Below are positions 44,779-54,526 of a stretch of DNA of 64,000 bases, in pieces. This stretch comes from Ruegeria denitrificans. GTDB lineage: Bacteria; Pseudomonadota; Alphaproteobacteria; Rhodobacterales; Rhodobacteraceae. Made by a program: the position numbers and the translations under genes. Positions within the stretch are counted from its first letter, which is position 1; every line of letters starts with the position of its first letter. The stretch spans positions 124,001 to 188,000 of the forward strand of contig NZ_CYUD01000004.1 of assembly GCF_001458295.1 (NCBI RefSeq), given 5' to 3'. The notes under the pieces are model-generated. The model was not told the origin of the DNA. It saw only the letters and a list, made by a program, of their open reading frames with translations, and searched no databases.

Positions 44779-46136
44779 CCGATATATCCCAAATGCCTGA
44801 CGCTGCTCCGACTGCGAAACCCAAGAGCGGTTCGCTGTTTGAAAAGGACGCGCGGACCAAGCGGCGCAATGCGGCTGAAAGCCGGTTCAAGATGTACGGT
44901 ATCGCCGCCATCGGTATCGGGCTGTTGATGCTGGTCGTGCTGGTCACGAACATTGTGACCGCCGGAACCGGAGCCTTCCAGCAGACTTATCTTGAACTGA
45001 ATGTCGAGCTGAAGGCCGACAAGCTGGACAAGAAGGGCAACGGCAATATCGAGGACATCAAGAAGGTGTCGACCTTCGGCTATGCGCCCCTTATTGCGTC
45101 GGCTTTGGAAAATGAAGTTGTGCAGTTGGGTATCCAGACCGATCTGAAACCCAAGGAAATGGGCAAGATCCTGTCCAAGGCGGCCCAAGCCGAGCTGCGC
45201 AATTACGTCATCGCCAATCCTGATGAGATCGGCAAAGCGGTCAGCTTCCGCTTTTTGACCAACAGCCGCGTTGATGGCTACATGAAGGGCCGTGTGACGC
45301 GCGAATCCATCGCCAACGACAAGAGCGTCTCGGTTGAACAACTTGATTTCGTTGACCAGTTGCGGGATGCGGGCGTGCTGTACAAAGCCTTCAACTTAGA
45401 TTTTATCTTCGGCTCGGACGCGTCTGATCAACGGCCCGAGGCTGCGGGGATTGGTGTGTCCATGTTGGGCTCGCTGTTCATGATGTTCGTCGTGTTGGCA
45501 CTGGCCCTTCCGATCGGCGTTGCGGCCTCGATCTATCTTGAGGAATTCGCACCGCAGAACCGGCTGACGGATATCATTGAGGTGAACATCTCGAACCTGG
45601 CTGCCGTGCCGTCCATCGTGTTCGGTATTCTGGGTCTGGCCGTGTTCATCAACTATATGCACCTGCCAACATCGGCGCCTTTGGTCGGTGGTCTGGTTCT
45701 GACGCTGATGACACTGCCGACGATTATCATCTCGACACGTGCGTCACTGAAGGCGGTGCCGCCGTCGATCCGTGATGCAGCGTTGGGGGTAGGGGCCTCG
45801 AAAATGCAGGCGGTGTTCCATCACGTTCTGCCGCTGGCCGCGCCTGGTATCCTGACCGGCACGATCATCGGTCTGGCGCAGGCGCTTGGGGAAACCGCTC
45901 CGCTACTGCTGATCGGGATGGTGGGCTTTATCGCCTCGAACCCGCCGGACGGGATCGTCGCGGGCTTCCTGTCGCCAAACTCGGCCATGCCGGCGCAGAT
46001 CTATGAATGGTCCAAACGCGCCGACCCGGCCTTTTATGAACGCGCATGGGGGGGCATCATCATCCTGTTGATCTTCCTCGTGACAATGAACACCATCGCG
46101 GTACTTCTGCGCCGCCGCTTTGAACGCCGCTGGTAA
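44775..46136 (+). CDS. pstA: Phosphate ABC permease PstA
   Basis: PstA, 453 residues, is the second permease, also longer than the usual 290-300 because of an N-terminal domain of about 130 residues. The permease core includes the loop SLKAVPPSIRDAALGVGASKMQAV. It overlaps pstC by 4 bp and is followed after 9 bp by pstB. Confidence 0.94.
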   Translation: MTDISQMPDAAPTAKPKSGSLFEKDARTKRRNAAESRFKMYGIAAIGIGLLMLVVLVTNIVTAGTGAFQQTYLELNVELKADKLDKKGNGNIEDIKKVSTFGYAPLIASALENEVVQLGIQTDLKPKEMGKILSKAAQAELRNYVIANPDEIGKAVSFRFLTNSRVDGYMKGRVTRESIANDKSVSVEQLDFVDQLRDAGVLYKAFNLDFIFGSDASDQRPEAAGIGVSMLGSLFMMFVVLALALPIGVAASIYLEEFAPQNRLTDIIEVNISNLAAVPSIVFGILGLAVFINYMHLPTSAPLVGGLVLTLMTLPTIIISTRASLKAVPPSIRDAALGVGASKMQAVFHHVLPLAAPGILTGTIIGLAQALGETAPLLLIGMVGFIASNPPDGIVAGFLSPNSAMPAQIYEWSKRADPAFYERAWGGIIILLIFLVTMNTIAVLLRRRFERRW

Positions 46137-46145
46137 GAGGGGCCT

Positions 46146-46946
46146 ATGATGAACCAGATGACAAATGTGGAGAGATCCGTGGACTCCAAGAACATCAAGA
46201 TCGCCGCGAATAACGTTCAGGTCTACTACGGTGACACGCACGCTATCAAAGACGTGAATGTTGAGATCGAAGACAAGACTGTCACGGCCTTCATCGGGCC
46301 GTCGGGTTGCGGCAAGTCCACCTTTCTGCGCTGCCTGAACCGGATGAATGACACGATCGACATCTGCCGGGTGCAGGGCGATATCCTGCTGGACGGTGAA
46401 GACATCTATGACAAGCGTGTCGACCCGGTGCAGCTGCGCGCCAAGGTGGGCATGGTGTTCCAAAAACCGAACCCGTTCCCGAAGTCGATCTATGACAACG
46501 TGGCCTACGGTCCGCGCATTCATGGCCTTGCCAAGAACAAGGCAGAACTGGATGAAATCGTAGAAAAATCCCTGCGTCGCGCTGCGATTTGGGATGAGGT
46601 CAAAGATCGTCTGGACGCCCCTGGCACCGGCCTGTCCGGTGGTCAACAGCAGCGCCTGTGCATCGCCCGCGCTGTCGCGACCGAGCCCGAGGTTTTGCTG
46701 ATGGACGAACCGTGCTCGGCCCTGGACCCAATTGCAACCGCACAGGTCGAGGAGCTGATCGACGAGCTGCGCTCGCGATATTCGGTGGTGATCGTCACAC
46801 ACTCGATGCAACAGGCAGCTCGGGTCAGCCAGAAGACCGCATTCTTCCATCTGGGCAACCTGGTCGAATTTGGTGAGACCGGACAGATATTTACCAACCC
46901 CGTCGATCCTCGCACGGAAAGCTACATCACCGGCCGGATCGGCTGA
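46146..46946 (+). CDS. pstB: Phosphate ABC ATPase PstB
   Basis: PstB, 266 residues, is the ATPase of the Pst importer. Walker [10 protein letters not shown], signature [16 protein letters not shown] and Walker [14 protein letters not shown] are all intact. The C-terminal [18 protein letters not shown] segment is typical. The start is one of two consecutive ATGs. PhoU follows after 16 bp. Confidence 0.96.
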   Translation: MMNQMTNVERSVDSKNIKIAANNVQVYYGDTHAIKDVNVEIEDKTVTAFIGPSGCGKSTFLRCLNRMNDTIDICRVQGDILLDGEDIYDKRVDPVQLRAKVGMVFQKPNPFPKSIYDNVAYGPRIHGLAKNKAELDEIVEKSLRRAAIWDEVKDRLDAPGTGLSGGQQQRLCIARAVATEPEVLLMDEPCSALDPIATAQVEELIDELRSRYSVVIVTHSMQQAARVSQKTAFFHLGNLVEFGETGQIFTNPVDPRTESYITGRIG

Positions 46947-46962
46947 GCACAGGTATTCAGAT

Positions 46963-47664
46963 ATGAGCGAACAACATATTGCATCCGCCTTCGACCGTGA
47001 CCTCGAAGCCATTCAGGCCCATATCATGAAGATGGGCGGGCTGGTCGAAGCCGCCATCATGAATTCGGCCCGGTCGCTTGAAACACGGGACGAGGAATTG
47101 GCACAGCAGGTCCGTCAGGGTGACAAAGCCATCGATGCGCTGGAAGAGTTGATCAACGAAGAAACCGCCCGTCTGATCGCTCTACGCGCGCCGACGGCCA
47201 GCGACTTGCGTTTGGTGCTGTCGGTTCTGAAGGTTTCGGCCAACCTGGAACGTATCGGCGATTATTCCAAGAACATCGCCAAGCGCACTACGGTTCTGGC
47301 GAGCGGGGGTGATATCAACGGCAGCGCCGCTGCCCTGCGTCGCATGGCGCGCGAGGTTGAACGCATGCTGCGTGATGCGCTGGACGCTTATATTCAGCGT
47401 GACGCCGAATTGGCCGCTGAGGTGATCGACCGCGACGAAGAGGTTGATCAAATGTACAACGGTTTGTTCCGTGAGCTGCTGACCTTCATGGCCGAGGACC
47501 CGCGCAATATCTCGTCCTGTATGCACCTGCATTTCATCGCCAAGAACATCGAGCGCATGGGCGACCATGTCACCGCCATTGCCGAACAGGTCGTGTATTT
47601 CGTCACTGGCGAACGCCCGACCGAGGCGCGCCCGAAAGCTGACATAACCTCTCAATCCGCCTAG
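46963..47664 (+). CDS. phoU: Phosphate signalling protein PhoU
   Basis: PhoU, 233 residues, is a duplicated three-helix-bundle protein that couples Pst transport to PhoR and keeps the regulon off when phosphate is plentiful. Recognisable are SAFDRDLEAIQAHIMKMGG, LKVSANLERIGDYSKNIAKR and LHFIAKNIERMGDHVTAIAE. ATG 46963 begins the canonical N-terminus. Because PhoR here lacks membrane helices, how PhoU links to the transporter may differ from E. coli. Confidence 0.95.
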   Translation: MSEQHIASAFDRDLEAIQAHIMKMGGLVEAAIMNSARSLETRDEELAQQVRQGDKAIDALEELINEETARLIALRAPTASDLRLVLSVLKVSANLERIGDYSKNIAKRTTVLASGGDINGSAAALRRMAREVERMLRDALDAYIQRDAELAAEVIDRDEEVDQMYNGLFRELLTFMAEDPRNISSCMHLHFIAKNIERMGDHVTAIAEQVVYFVTGERPTEARPKADITSQSA

Positions 47665-47676
47665 GAGATTAGAAAG

Positions 47677-48366
47677 ATGTCCGCTGATCAGCCAACCGTT
47701 CTGGTTGTCGAGGATGAACCAGCCCAGCGTGAAGTGTTGGCCTACAACCTCGAAGCTGAAGGTTTCCGCGTATCCAAGGCCGCCAATGGCGACGAAGCCA
47801 TGCTATTGGTCGATGAAGAGCAACCGGACATCATCGTGCTGGACTGGATGATGCCCAACCTCAGCGGGATTGAGGTCTGCCGTCGTCTGAAAATGCGCCC
47901 CGATACACGCACGATCCCGATCATCATGCTGTCGGCGCGTACCGAAGAGATTGACAAGGTGCGCGGTCTGGAAACTGGCGCGGATGACTACGTGGTCAAG
48001 CCGTATTCGGTGGTGGAGCTGATGGCGCGTGTGCGTACGCAACTGCGTCGAGTCCGTCCCGCAACTGTTGGAATACGATTAGAGTTTGACGATATCGTTC
48101 TGGACGCGGAAACGCATAAGGTCAGCCGTGACAGCAAGCCGCTGAAGCTTGGCCCGACCGAGTTTCGCTTGCTGAGCACGTTCATGGAAAAACCCGGCCG
48201 GGTCTGGAGCCGAGAGCAACTGCTTGACCGGGTGTGGGGCCGCGATATCTATGTCGATACACGCACCGTGGACGTCCACATTGGTCGGTTGCGAAAAGCA
48301 CTAACTCAGCACGGTGGCAAAGACCCGGTGCGAACTGTCCGTGGTGCCGGATACGCTTTGGGATAA
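47677..48366 (+). CDS. phoB: Phosphate response regulator PhoB
   Basis: PhoB, 229 residues: receiver domain with phospho-acceptor Asp56 in DIIVLDWMMP and the Lys at VVKPYS, followed by an OmpR-type winged helix (about 130-225). It binds the Pho-box repeats at 42070-42098 and other pho genes. It is the last gene of the seven-gene locus, placed 12 bp after phoU. Its cognate kinase phoR is at the other end of the same block. Confidence 0.96.
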   Translation: MSADQPTVLVVEDEPAQREVLAYNLEAEGFRVSKAANGDEAMLLVDEEQPDIIVLDWMMPNLSGIEVCRRLKMRPDTRTIPIIMLSARTEEIDKVRGLETGADDYVVKPYSVVELMARVRTQLRRVRPATVGIRLEFDDIVLDAETHKVSRDSKPLKLGPTEFRLLSTFMEKPGRVWSREQLLDRVWGRDIYVDTRTVDVHIGRLRKALTQHGGKDPVRTVRGAGYALG

Positions 48367-48475
48367 ATCGGGGTAGGGGTATGAGTTTTGCTCATAGGTG
48401 AATGCTAAACTCTTACTGTCATTTGTTGATGCTCCGGGTTAGTTTGCCGCGAAGCTGATTGAGCGGAGATGCACC

Positions 48476-49705
48476 ATGAACGCCCCTGACACCAAGCCAA
48501 CTCTTCGCGCCAAAGATGCGCCTGATATGGGTAATTTCACATGGGATGATCCGTTTCGTCTGACTGATCAATTGACGGAAGACGAACGCATGATAACCGA
48601 CAGCGCCTACGCTTATGCGCAGGAAAAGCTGCAGCCTCGAGTGACCGATGCCTATCAGAACGAAGAAACCGACCCCGAGATTTTCCGCGAAATGGGAGAA
48701 ATGGGCCTGCTGGGCACCACAATTCCTGAGGAATACGGCGGTCTAGGGGCAGGGTACGTATCTTACGGTCTGGTCGCGCGCGAGGTTGAGCGTGTGGATT
48801 CGGGCTATCGTTCGATGATGTCGGTTCAAAGCTCGTTGGTGATGTACCCGATTTATGCCTATGGCAGCGAAGAGCAGCGTCGGAAATACCTGCCGAAACT
48901 GGCCAGCGGTGAATGGATCGGATGTTTTGGCCTGACCGAGGCTGATGCAGGGTCGGATCCTGCCGGTATGAAAACCCGGGCCGAGAAAATAGACGGCGGA
49001 TACCGTTTGACCGGCAGCAAGATGTGGATCTCGAACTCTCCGATTGCAGATGTGTTTGTGATTTGGGCCAAGTCAGACGCGCATGACGGCAAGATCCGTG
49101 GCTTTGTCTTGGACAAAGGTCTTAAGGGACTGAGCGCTCCGAAAATTCAGAACAAGCTGAGCCTACGGGCGTCGATCACCGGCGAAATCGTTTTGGACGG
49201 CGTCGAGGTCGACGAAAACGCGCTGCTGCCGCACGTTCAGGGGCTGAAAGGTCCGTTTGGTTGCTTGAACCGAGCGCGTTATGGCATCAGCTGGGGTGTC
49301 ATGGGGGCGGCTGAAAACTGCTGGCATGCCGCGCGCGAATATGGGTTGGATCGAAAACAATTCAATCGTCCGCTGGCGCAGACGCAGCTGTTTCAACGCA
49401 AGCTGGCAGACATGCAGACCGAAATCTCTTTGGGCTTGCAAGCAAGCCTACGCGTTGGCCGCCTGATGGACGAGGCGAACGCCGCACCCGAGATGATTTC
49501 GATCGTTAAGCGCAACAACTGCGGCAAAGCGTTAGATATTGCACGGATGTCACGGGATATGCATGGCGGCAACGGCATCTCACTGGAGTTTCATGTCATT
49601 CGCCACATGGTCAATCTTGAGACTGTGAATACCTATGAAGGGACCCATGATGTGCATGCGCTGATCTTGGGGCGGGCTCAAACTGGTCTGCAAGCATTCT
49701 ACTAG
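48476..49705 (+). CDS. gcdH: Glutaryl-CoA dehydrogenase
   Basis: A 409-residue acyl-CoA dehydrogenase of the glutaryl-CoA type: FAD enzyme that oxidises and decarboxylates glutaryl-CoA to crotonyl-CoA in lysine/tryptophan breakdown. Segments typical of GCDH are WDDPF near residue 22, [16 protein letters not shown], and the catalytic Glu in the C-terminal [22 protein letters not shown] 48476 follows GAGCGGAGATGC. The companion catabolic gene is not identified, but the following block is rich in acyl-CoA and redox genes. Confidence 0.92.
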   Translation: MNAPDTKPTLRAKDAPDMGNFTWDDPFRLTDQLTEDERMITDSAYAYAQEKLQPRVTDAYQNEETDPEIFREMGEMGLLGTTIPEEYGGLGAGYVSYGLVAREVERVDSGYRSMMSVQSSLVMYPIYAYGSEEQRRKYLPKLASGEWIGCFGLTEADAGSDPAGMKTRAEKIDGGYRLTGSKMWISNSPIADVFVIWAKSDAHDGKIRGFVLDKGLKGLSAPKIQNKLSLRASITGEIVLDGVEVDENALLPHVQGLKGPFGCLNRARYGISWGVMGAAENCWHAAREYGLDRKQFNRPLAQTQLFQRKLADMQTEISLGLQASLRVGRLMDEANAAPEMISIVKRNNCGKALDIARMSRDMHGGNGISLEFHVIRHMVNLETVNTYEGTHDVHALILGRAQTGLQAFY

Positions 49706-49817
49706 AATTTTCGTGTAATTGGTATTATGGTAATTAAAGGGTAAAGATAAAGTGCCAACATTGCCATAATGCCAACGCCTTACGACGATTTCTTGAACTG
49801 TCGCCTGGGTTAAGAGC

Positions 49818-50585
49818 ATGGAGCTGAATGGGAAAACTGTGGTTGTCACCGGTGCCGCTCGGGGCATCGGCAAAAGTTTGGCCGTATGTTTCGCCGAACA
49901 TGGTGCGACAGTTGTATGCTCCGATATCGACGCACACGGCGCAAACTCCGTTGCCCAGGAAATTGGTGGCCACGGACTGGCCTGCGACGTGTCGCGCGAA
50001 GAAAACATCAAAACACTGATCAACACTGTTGAAGGCCAGATTGGCCCGATTGACCTGTTCTGCGCCAACGCGGGAATTCTGACGCTTGGTGGTCTGGATG
50101 TACTTGACCAAGATTGGGATCGCATTTGGCAGATCAATGTCATGTCCCATGTCTGGGCCGCGCGTCATTTGGTGCCGCGAATGATTGCACGCGGCGGCGG
50201 TTATTTCATGATTACTGCATCAGCAGCTGGCGTGTTAAATCAACCTGGCGCGGCACCTTATGCGGTTTCAAAGCACGCTGCAGTCGGTTTTGCTGAGTGG
50301 CTTTCTTTAACGTACGGCCAGAAAGGTTTGCGCGTGTCTGTTCTGTGTCCTCAGGCGGTTCGATCTGATATGATCCACGGAAATGAGGTTTCGGTCGCGG
50401 CAATCGATGGCATTTTAGAGCCGGAAGATGTGGCTAAGGCCTGCGTGTCCGCGATCCGTTCCGAGCAGTTTCTGGTGCTACCGCATCCACAGGTTCTTGA
50501 TTACATGCGGTTAAAAGCTGATGACTACGACCGCTGGTTAGCTGGAATGCAGAAGCTGAATCAACAGTTTACCAAAGACACTTAA
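49818..50585 (+). CDS. Short-chain dehydrogenase/reductase
   Basis: A 255-residue SDR enzyme: NAD(P)-binding TGAARGIGKSL near the N-terminus, NAG at CANAGILTLGG, and the Tyr-Lys pair YAVSKHAAV. Substrate cannot be assigned. It shares its last 4 bp with the opposing tesB gene. It lies 112 bp after gcdH with no recognisable terminator, so it may belong to the same unit. Confidence 0.87.
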   Translation: MELNGKTVVVTGAARGIGKSLAVCFAEHGATVVCSDIDAHGANSVAQEIGGHGLACDVSREENIKTLINTVEGQIGPIDLFCANAGILTLGGLDVLDQDWDRIWQINVMSHVWAARHLVPRMIARGGGYFMITASAAGVLNQPGAAPYAVSKHAAVGFAEWLSLTYGQKGLRVSVLCPQAVRSDMIHGNEVSVAAIDGILEPEDVAKACVSAIRSEQFLVLPHPQVLDYMRLKADDYDRWLAGMQKLNQQFTKDT

Positions 50586-51451
50586 GTTTGTCGCCGTGCC
50601 TTACGCATCAATCCTTCCTGTGCCACAGACGCGACCAGAGTCCCGTCCTGTGCGTATATGGACCCGCGGTTGAAATTGCGTCCCTGCCCGCTCCAGGGCG
50701 AATCCATCGCGTAAAGATGCCAGTTTTCAAAATGGATTGGCGCGTGGAACCACAATGCGTGATCCAAGCTCGCGCCATTGACGTCTCCGGTAAACCAACT
50801 GACCCCATGCGGGCGCAGTCCAGAGGTCATCAGATACATGTCGGACGCATAGGCCAAAATCAGGTGTTGGGTCACTGGATCAGTTCCGGCGGCGGCTTTC
50901 ATACGGAACCATACCTGATTTCGGTCATCTGATTTTTCGGGCGCAAATGGGTTTTGATGATCCACTTCACGAACTTCGATCGGGCGTTCACGCATCAATT
51001 CGCCACGTAGTTTTTCAGGAACCTGATCCACATATCTTTGACGCAATTCCGCACGGGCCGGATAGGTTTCGGGTGCATTGGTCGACGGCATAGCGTGCTG
51101 GTGGTCCCATCCTTCGTCCTGAACATGAAACGAGGCCGACATGTTGAGGATTTGCTTACCATGTTGGATTGCTACAACGCGGCGGGTGGTCATTGAACCT
51201 CCATCTCGTGCTCTATCAACTTGATAAATAACAGGAATCGATGGATCTCCGGCGCGAATGAAGTAGGCATGCAGTGAATGGCACAGACGACCTTCGACGG
51301 TTCGATATGCCGCTGCTAACGCCTGTGCAATCACTTGACCACCAAAGATACGCGTTGGCGTTTCACCGCCCGACCCTGTGCCGCGAAACAGGTCGACCTC
51401 AAGCCTTTCGATGTCCAAAAGGTCCAGAAGGATATGCTCTGCTTCGGTCAT
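50582..51451 (-). CDS. tesB: Acyl-CoA thioesterase II (TesB)
   Basis: A 289-residue double hotdog thioesterase that hydrolyses medium/long acyl-CoA. Family segments: RIFGGQVIAQALAAAYRTV, SLHAYFIRAGDPSIPVIYQVDRARDGGSMTTRRV and the C-terminal half with ILAYASDMYLMTSGLRPHG and SLDHALWFH. It converges on the SDR gene and starts 50 bp beyond the stop of the serine hydrolase gene on the same strand. Confidence 0.93.
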   Translation of the reverse strand: MTEAEHILLDLLDIERLEVDLFRGTGSGGETPTRIFGGQVIAQALAAAYRTVEGRLCHSLHAYFIRAGDPSIPVIYQVDRARDGGSMTTRRVVAIQHGKQILNMSASFHVQDEGWDHQHAMPSTNAPETYPARAELRQRYVDQVPEKLRGELMRERPIEVREVDHQNPFAPEKSDDRNQVWFRMKAAAGTDPVTQHLILAYASDMYLMTSGLRPHGVSWFTGDVNGASLDHALWFHAPIHFENWHLYAMDSPWSGQGRNFNRGSIYAQDGTLVASVAQEGLMRKARRQT

Positions 51452-51501
51452 GTTGCAGTCTCCGTTTGGTTTTCAGTTCTTGGGTAGCAGCGGTCAGAAC
51501 G

Positions 51502-52722
51502 TCATTCAATCAATGCCCCGAGGACAAGCGACTTTAGCTCTGCCCGTGATGGGTACGAACTGGATGGCGACAATTGCGTGAAGAAGACCGTGGTCAGGTC
51601 GTTGGCCCGGTCGATCCAGAAGAATGTCGACGCCATACCACCCCAGCTGAAATCACCCATTGAACCTGGAACACGGGTTCGGCCCGGGTTGATAACCACG
51701 GCGCCACCCAATCCGAAACCTGTGCCTTCCATGGGTTGTTCCGCAAAACTCTGCGGTCCCATCGAGGCGATGTCGCCCGGTAAATGATTGAGCATCATGT
51801 AGTCCACGGTTTTGGAGCCCAACAGGCGTTGACCTGGGACCTGCCCGCGGTTTCGCAACATTTCGGCAAAACGGGAATAGTCATCAATCGTGCTGACCAA
51901 GCCGCCTCCGCCTGAAAAAGTGGTGGCATTTTCGAACGGAGATCTTCTGGCCTGATCAACCAATCGCAGAGTATCACCCCCCGTTTCGGCTGAATTCAAC
52001 GCCATCGCATCCCCGGCCAAAGGGGTGTACAGCGACGCAAACCGATCCCCTGCCCCGGCCGGCACCGAGAATGCGGTGTTCTGCATTCCAAGTGGTTCAA
52101 AAATTTCCTGTGTTAGGAATTGATCCAAAGGTTGCCCTGAAACAACTTCGATCACACGACCAATAACGTCGATGCCGACAGAATACTCCCACCGGGTGCC
52201 CGGTTGAAACGCCAACGGTAGTCGAGCAAGGTCGCGGACGCGGTCAGCCAGTAGGCCCTGATCCGGTTTAAACAACAGATCTTGCTCATCCATCGCTTTT
52301 GGCAGCACCCCGGGGTTGAATGGATAGCTGAGCCCGCTTGTATGCGTCAGCAGCTGGTGCAGCGTCGGCGTGGGTGCGTCTTGGATCTGGTCCAATCGAA
52401 TAGCCCCCGGAATCAAAGCCTTCATATTCCTGAATTCTGGTAGGAATTCTGATAGTTGCGCGTCGAGATGAAACAAACCCCGTTCAGCCAACATCATCAG
52501 TGCAACGGTCGTGACCGGTTTGGTCATCGAGTAGATGCGCACGACAGTATCTCGCTGAAAATCCAGATCGTCTTCAACGCTTCTTTTGCCGCAGGCGTTA
52601 AAATAAACCTCTGATCCGTTGTGTTTCACCAACAAGGAACTGCCCGCGTATTTACGCTCATCGACATATCGCTGCATCCAATTGGTGATGCGGCCCAAGC
52701 GGTTCGTGTCGAAGTTTGTCAT
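51502..52722 (-). CDS. Serine hydrolase, beta-lactamase/EstB family
   Basis: A 406-residue class C-like penicillin-binding fold hydrolase. The nucleophile Ser65 is in RIYSMTKPV (SxxK) and the second motif is YSVGIDVIG. EstB-type esterases of this family cleave esters rather than beta-lactams. No signal peptide is evident, so it is probably cytoplasmic, which argues against a secreted beta-lactamase. It is in a block of acyl-CoA and small-molecule enzymes. Confidence 0.87.
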   Translation of the reverse strand: MTNFDTNRLGRITNWMQRYVDERKYAGSSLLVKHNGSEVYFNACGKRSVEDDLDFQRDTVVRIYSMTKPVTTVALMMLAERGLFHLDAQLSEFLPEFRNMKALIPGAIRLDQIQDAPTPTLHQLLTHTSGLSYPFNPGVLPKAMDEQDLLFKPDQGLLADRVRDLARLPLAFQPGTRWEYSVGIDVIGRVIEVVSGQPLDQFLTQEIFEPLGMQNTAFSVPAGAGDRFASLYTPLAGDAMALNSAETGGDTLRLVDQARRSPFENATTFSGGGGLVSTIDDYSRFAEMLRNRGQVPGQRLLGSKTVDYMMLNHLPGDIASMGPQSFAEQPMEGTGFGLGGAVVINPGRTRVPGSMGDFSWGGMASTFFWIDRANDLTTVFFTQLSPSSSYPSRAELKSLVLGALIE

Positions 52723-52886
52723 TTTTGATCAACCCTTTGGATCCTGGGCGGGATTTTGCGGGCTTACATGCTGAATTGACAGTGAAATCGTCCAAAGAAC
52801 CCGCAAGACTGCTACACTAGGGTCGTAGCGGATTCGCTTGTCACGAGTTGGTGCATTTCAATTGTTCGAAATCTCGGAGGCGCAAC

Positions 52887-53492
52887 ATGACGCAACATAT
52901 AGATTTTGTGTATGATTTTTGCAGTCCCAATGCATTTTTAGCGTACAAGACCTTGCCGGAATTGGCAGACAAACATGGTGCGCAGGTGAATAATGTACCG
53001 GTTCTGCTTTCGACGGTGTTCAAGGCGACCAACAACCAGAGCCCATTTCAGGCCTTTTCCGAAAGCCGTCAGAAATCGGCCTATCTGACCCATGACTTAC
53101 ATCGCTTCGCGCGCAGACGAGGCTTGAGTTTTCACATGAGCCCCCACTTTCCTATCAATACTAAGTTTGCCATGCGTGGTGGGGTATTTGCATCCGGAAA
53201 ACCTTGGGAAGGCGGGTATATGGATGCTATCTTTGATGCGATTTGGGTGCATGGTCAAAAGGTGGACGAACTCGGTGTCTTAACCGAAATCATGCAAGAA
53301 AACGATCTGCCGGCGCGCAAAATTCGCGAGGCGATGACCAGCGTCGACATCAAGCAGCGGCTCAAAGATCAGACCAAAGCCGCCGTGAAACGTGGCGTGT
53401 TTGGCGTGCCCAGCATGTTCGTGGGGACCGAGATGTTTTTTGGTAAGAATAGCCTTGGAAATCTGAGGTTGGAGTTATCAAAGTCCTCTTAG
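52887..53492 (+). CDS. DsbA-family isomerase (2-hydroxychromene-2-carboxylate isomerase-like)
   Basis: A 201-residue thioredoxin-fold/GST-kappa-like protein. The N-terminus IDFVYDFCSPNAFLAY contains the conserved Ser of HCCA isomerases (DFxSPxxF/Y) and no CxxC motif, so it is not a disulfide oxidase. The C-terminal GVFGVPSMFVGTEMFFG carries the cis-proline. Relatives isomerise aromatic catabolites with glutathione; the actual substrate is unknown. ATG 52887 follows CGGAGG. It overlaps the opposing gene by 4 bp. Confidence 0.87.
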   Translation: MTQHIDFVYDFCSPNAFLAYKTLPELADKHGAQVNNVPVLLSTVFKATNNQSPFQAFSESRQKSAYLTHDLHRFARRRGLSFHMSPHFPINTKFAMRGGVFASGKPWEGGYMDAIFDAIWVHGQKVDELGVLTEIMQENDLPARKIREAMTSVDIKQRLKDQTKAAVKRGVFGVPSMFVGTEMFFGKNSLGNLRLELSKSS

Positions 53493-54511
53493 CGTTTTAT
53501 GGCGCTCAGCCCATGCTGGGCGAATATCGGGACATATGAACCAAGGATCGTCGCCCGTTCCGGATCGGACGCATTGCCATCCTGGGCGCGTTTGTAGACG
53601 CCTTGCAAAATCCCAGCCATGCGAAAGAAATTGAAAGCCAAGTAAAACCCGAAATTGTCGATCACAGGAAGGCCGCGACGCTGGCAATACTGGTCGATAA
53701 ACGTTTGATCGGACGGCAGGCCGAGGTTATTGCGATCAATTCCGGCCAGGCCCCGCCCTTCACTACCGGGCGGCAGCTGCCACTGCATGATCACTGCTGC
53801 TAGATCCGCAAAAGGGTGGCCGATGGTCGACAATTCCCAATCCAAAACCCCTATGCACTGGGTTCCGTCCTTTTCAAACATCAAATTGTCGATGCGGTAG
53901 TCGCCATGCACCAGGGTTCTTTGGCCATCATCCGCAGGGATTGATTCTTTAAGTGCTGCTATCAGTGCATCCATTTCGGGGATATGTGCGGTTTCAGAGG
54001 CGCGATATTGTTTGATCCAGCGCGCGATCTGACGCTCGAAGTAATTCCCGGGCGGACCATAGTCGGACAGTCCGACAGCGTCGATATCCACCTCATGCAG
54101 GGCGGCCAGAACTCGGTTCATTTCATCAAGAACGGCGGTCCGCGTTTCGTTGCTTTCCCCTTTCAAAGTAGGTTCCAGAAATACGCGGCCTTCAAGATGC
54201 TCCATAATGTAAAAGTCTGAGCCGATGATATCGCTGTCCTGACACAACAGGTGCATCTTGGGGACCGGTACGGCACTGTTGGCCAAAGCGCTCTGAACAC
54301 GGAATTCTCGGTCGACAGCGTGGGCGGATTTCAGTAACGCACCCGGTGGTTTCCGTCGCAGAACTAAACTCTGATCCGGTGTTTTAAGCAGAAAGGTCGG
54401 GTTGGACTGACCAATGGCGAACTTTGTGGCTTGCAACGGGCCACGATAGCCCGGAAGTTGGGCGCTGAGATAGGCATCAACGGCCGTCAGGTCCAAGATC
54501 GTACTGTCCAT
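53489..54511 (-). CDS. Phosphotransferase family protein (ACAD10/11-like APH)
   Basis: A 340-residue protein of the aminoglycoside-phosphotransferase-like kinase fold: catalytic LVHGDYRIDNLMF and metal-binding LDWELSTIGHP. This branch, which is fused to acyl-CoA dehydrogenase in animals (ACAD10/11), is thought to phosphorylate hydroxyacyl-CoA, here supported by neighbouring acyl-CoA and SDR genes. It is probably not antibiotic resistance. It lies 15 bp from the SDR gene on the same strand. Confidence 0.88.
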   Translation of the reverse strand: MDSTILDLTAVDAYLSAQLPGYRGPLQATKFAIGQSNPTFLLKTPDQSLVLRRKPPGALLKSAHAVDREFRVQSALANSAVPVPKMHLLCQDSDIIGSDFYIMEHLEGRVFLEPTLKGESNETRTAVLDEMNRVLAALHEVDIDAVGLSDYGPPGNYFERQIARWIKQYRASETAHIPEMDALIAALKESIPADDGQRTLVHGDYRIDNLMFEKDGTQCIGVLDWELSTIGHPFADLAAVIMQWQLPPGSEGRGLAGIDRNNLGLPSDQTFIDQYCQRRGLPVIDNFGFYLAFNFFRMAGILQGVYKRAQDGNASDPERATILGSYVPIFAQHGLSAIKR

Positions 54512-54526
54512 CTTGCGCCTCTGTCC

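Noticed and set aside
51502..52722. Beta-lactam resistance gene
   Set aside because: No signal peptide and EstB-like motifs; probably an esterase.
53489..54511. Aminoglycoside resistance kinase
   Set aside because: The fold is shared, but the sequence and acyl-CoA neighbourhood fit the ACAD10/11-like branch, not a resistance enzyme.
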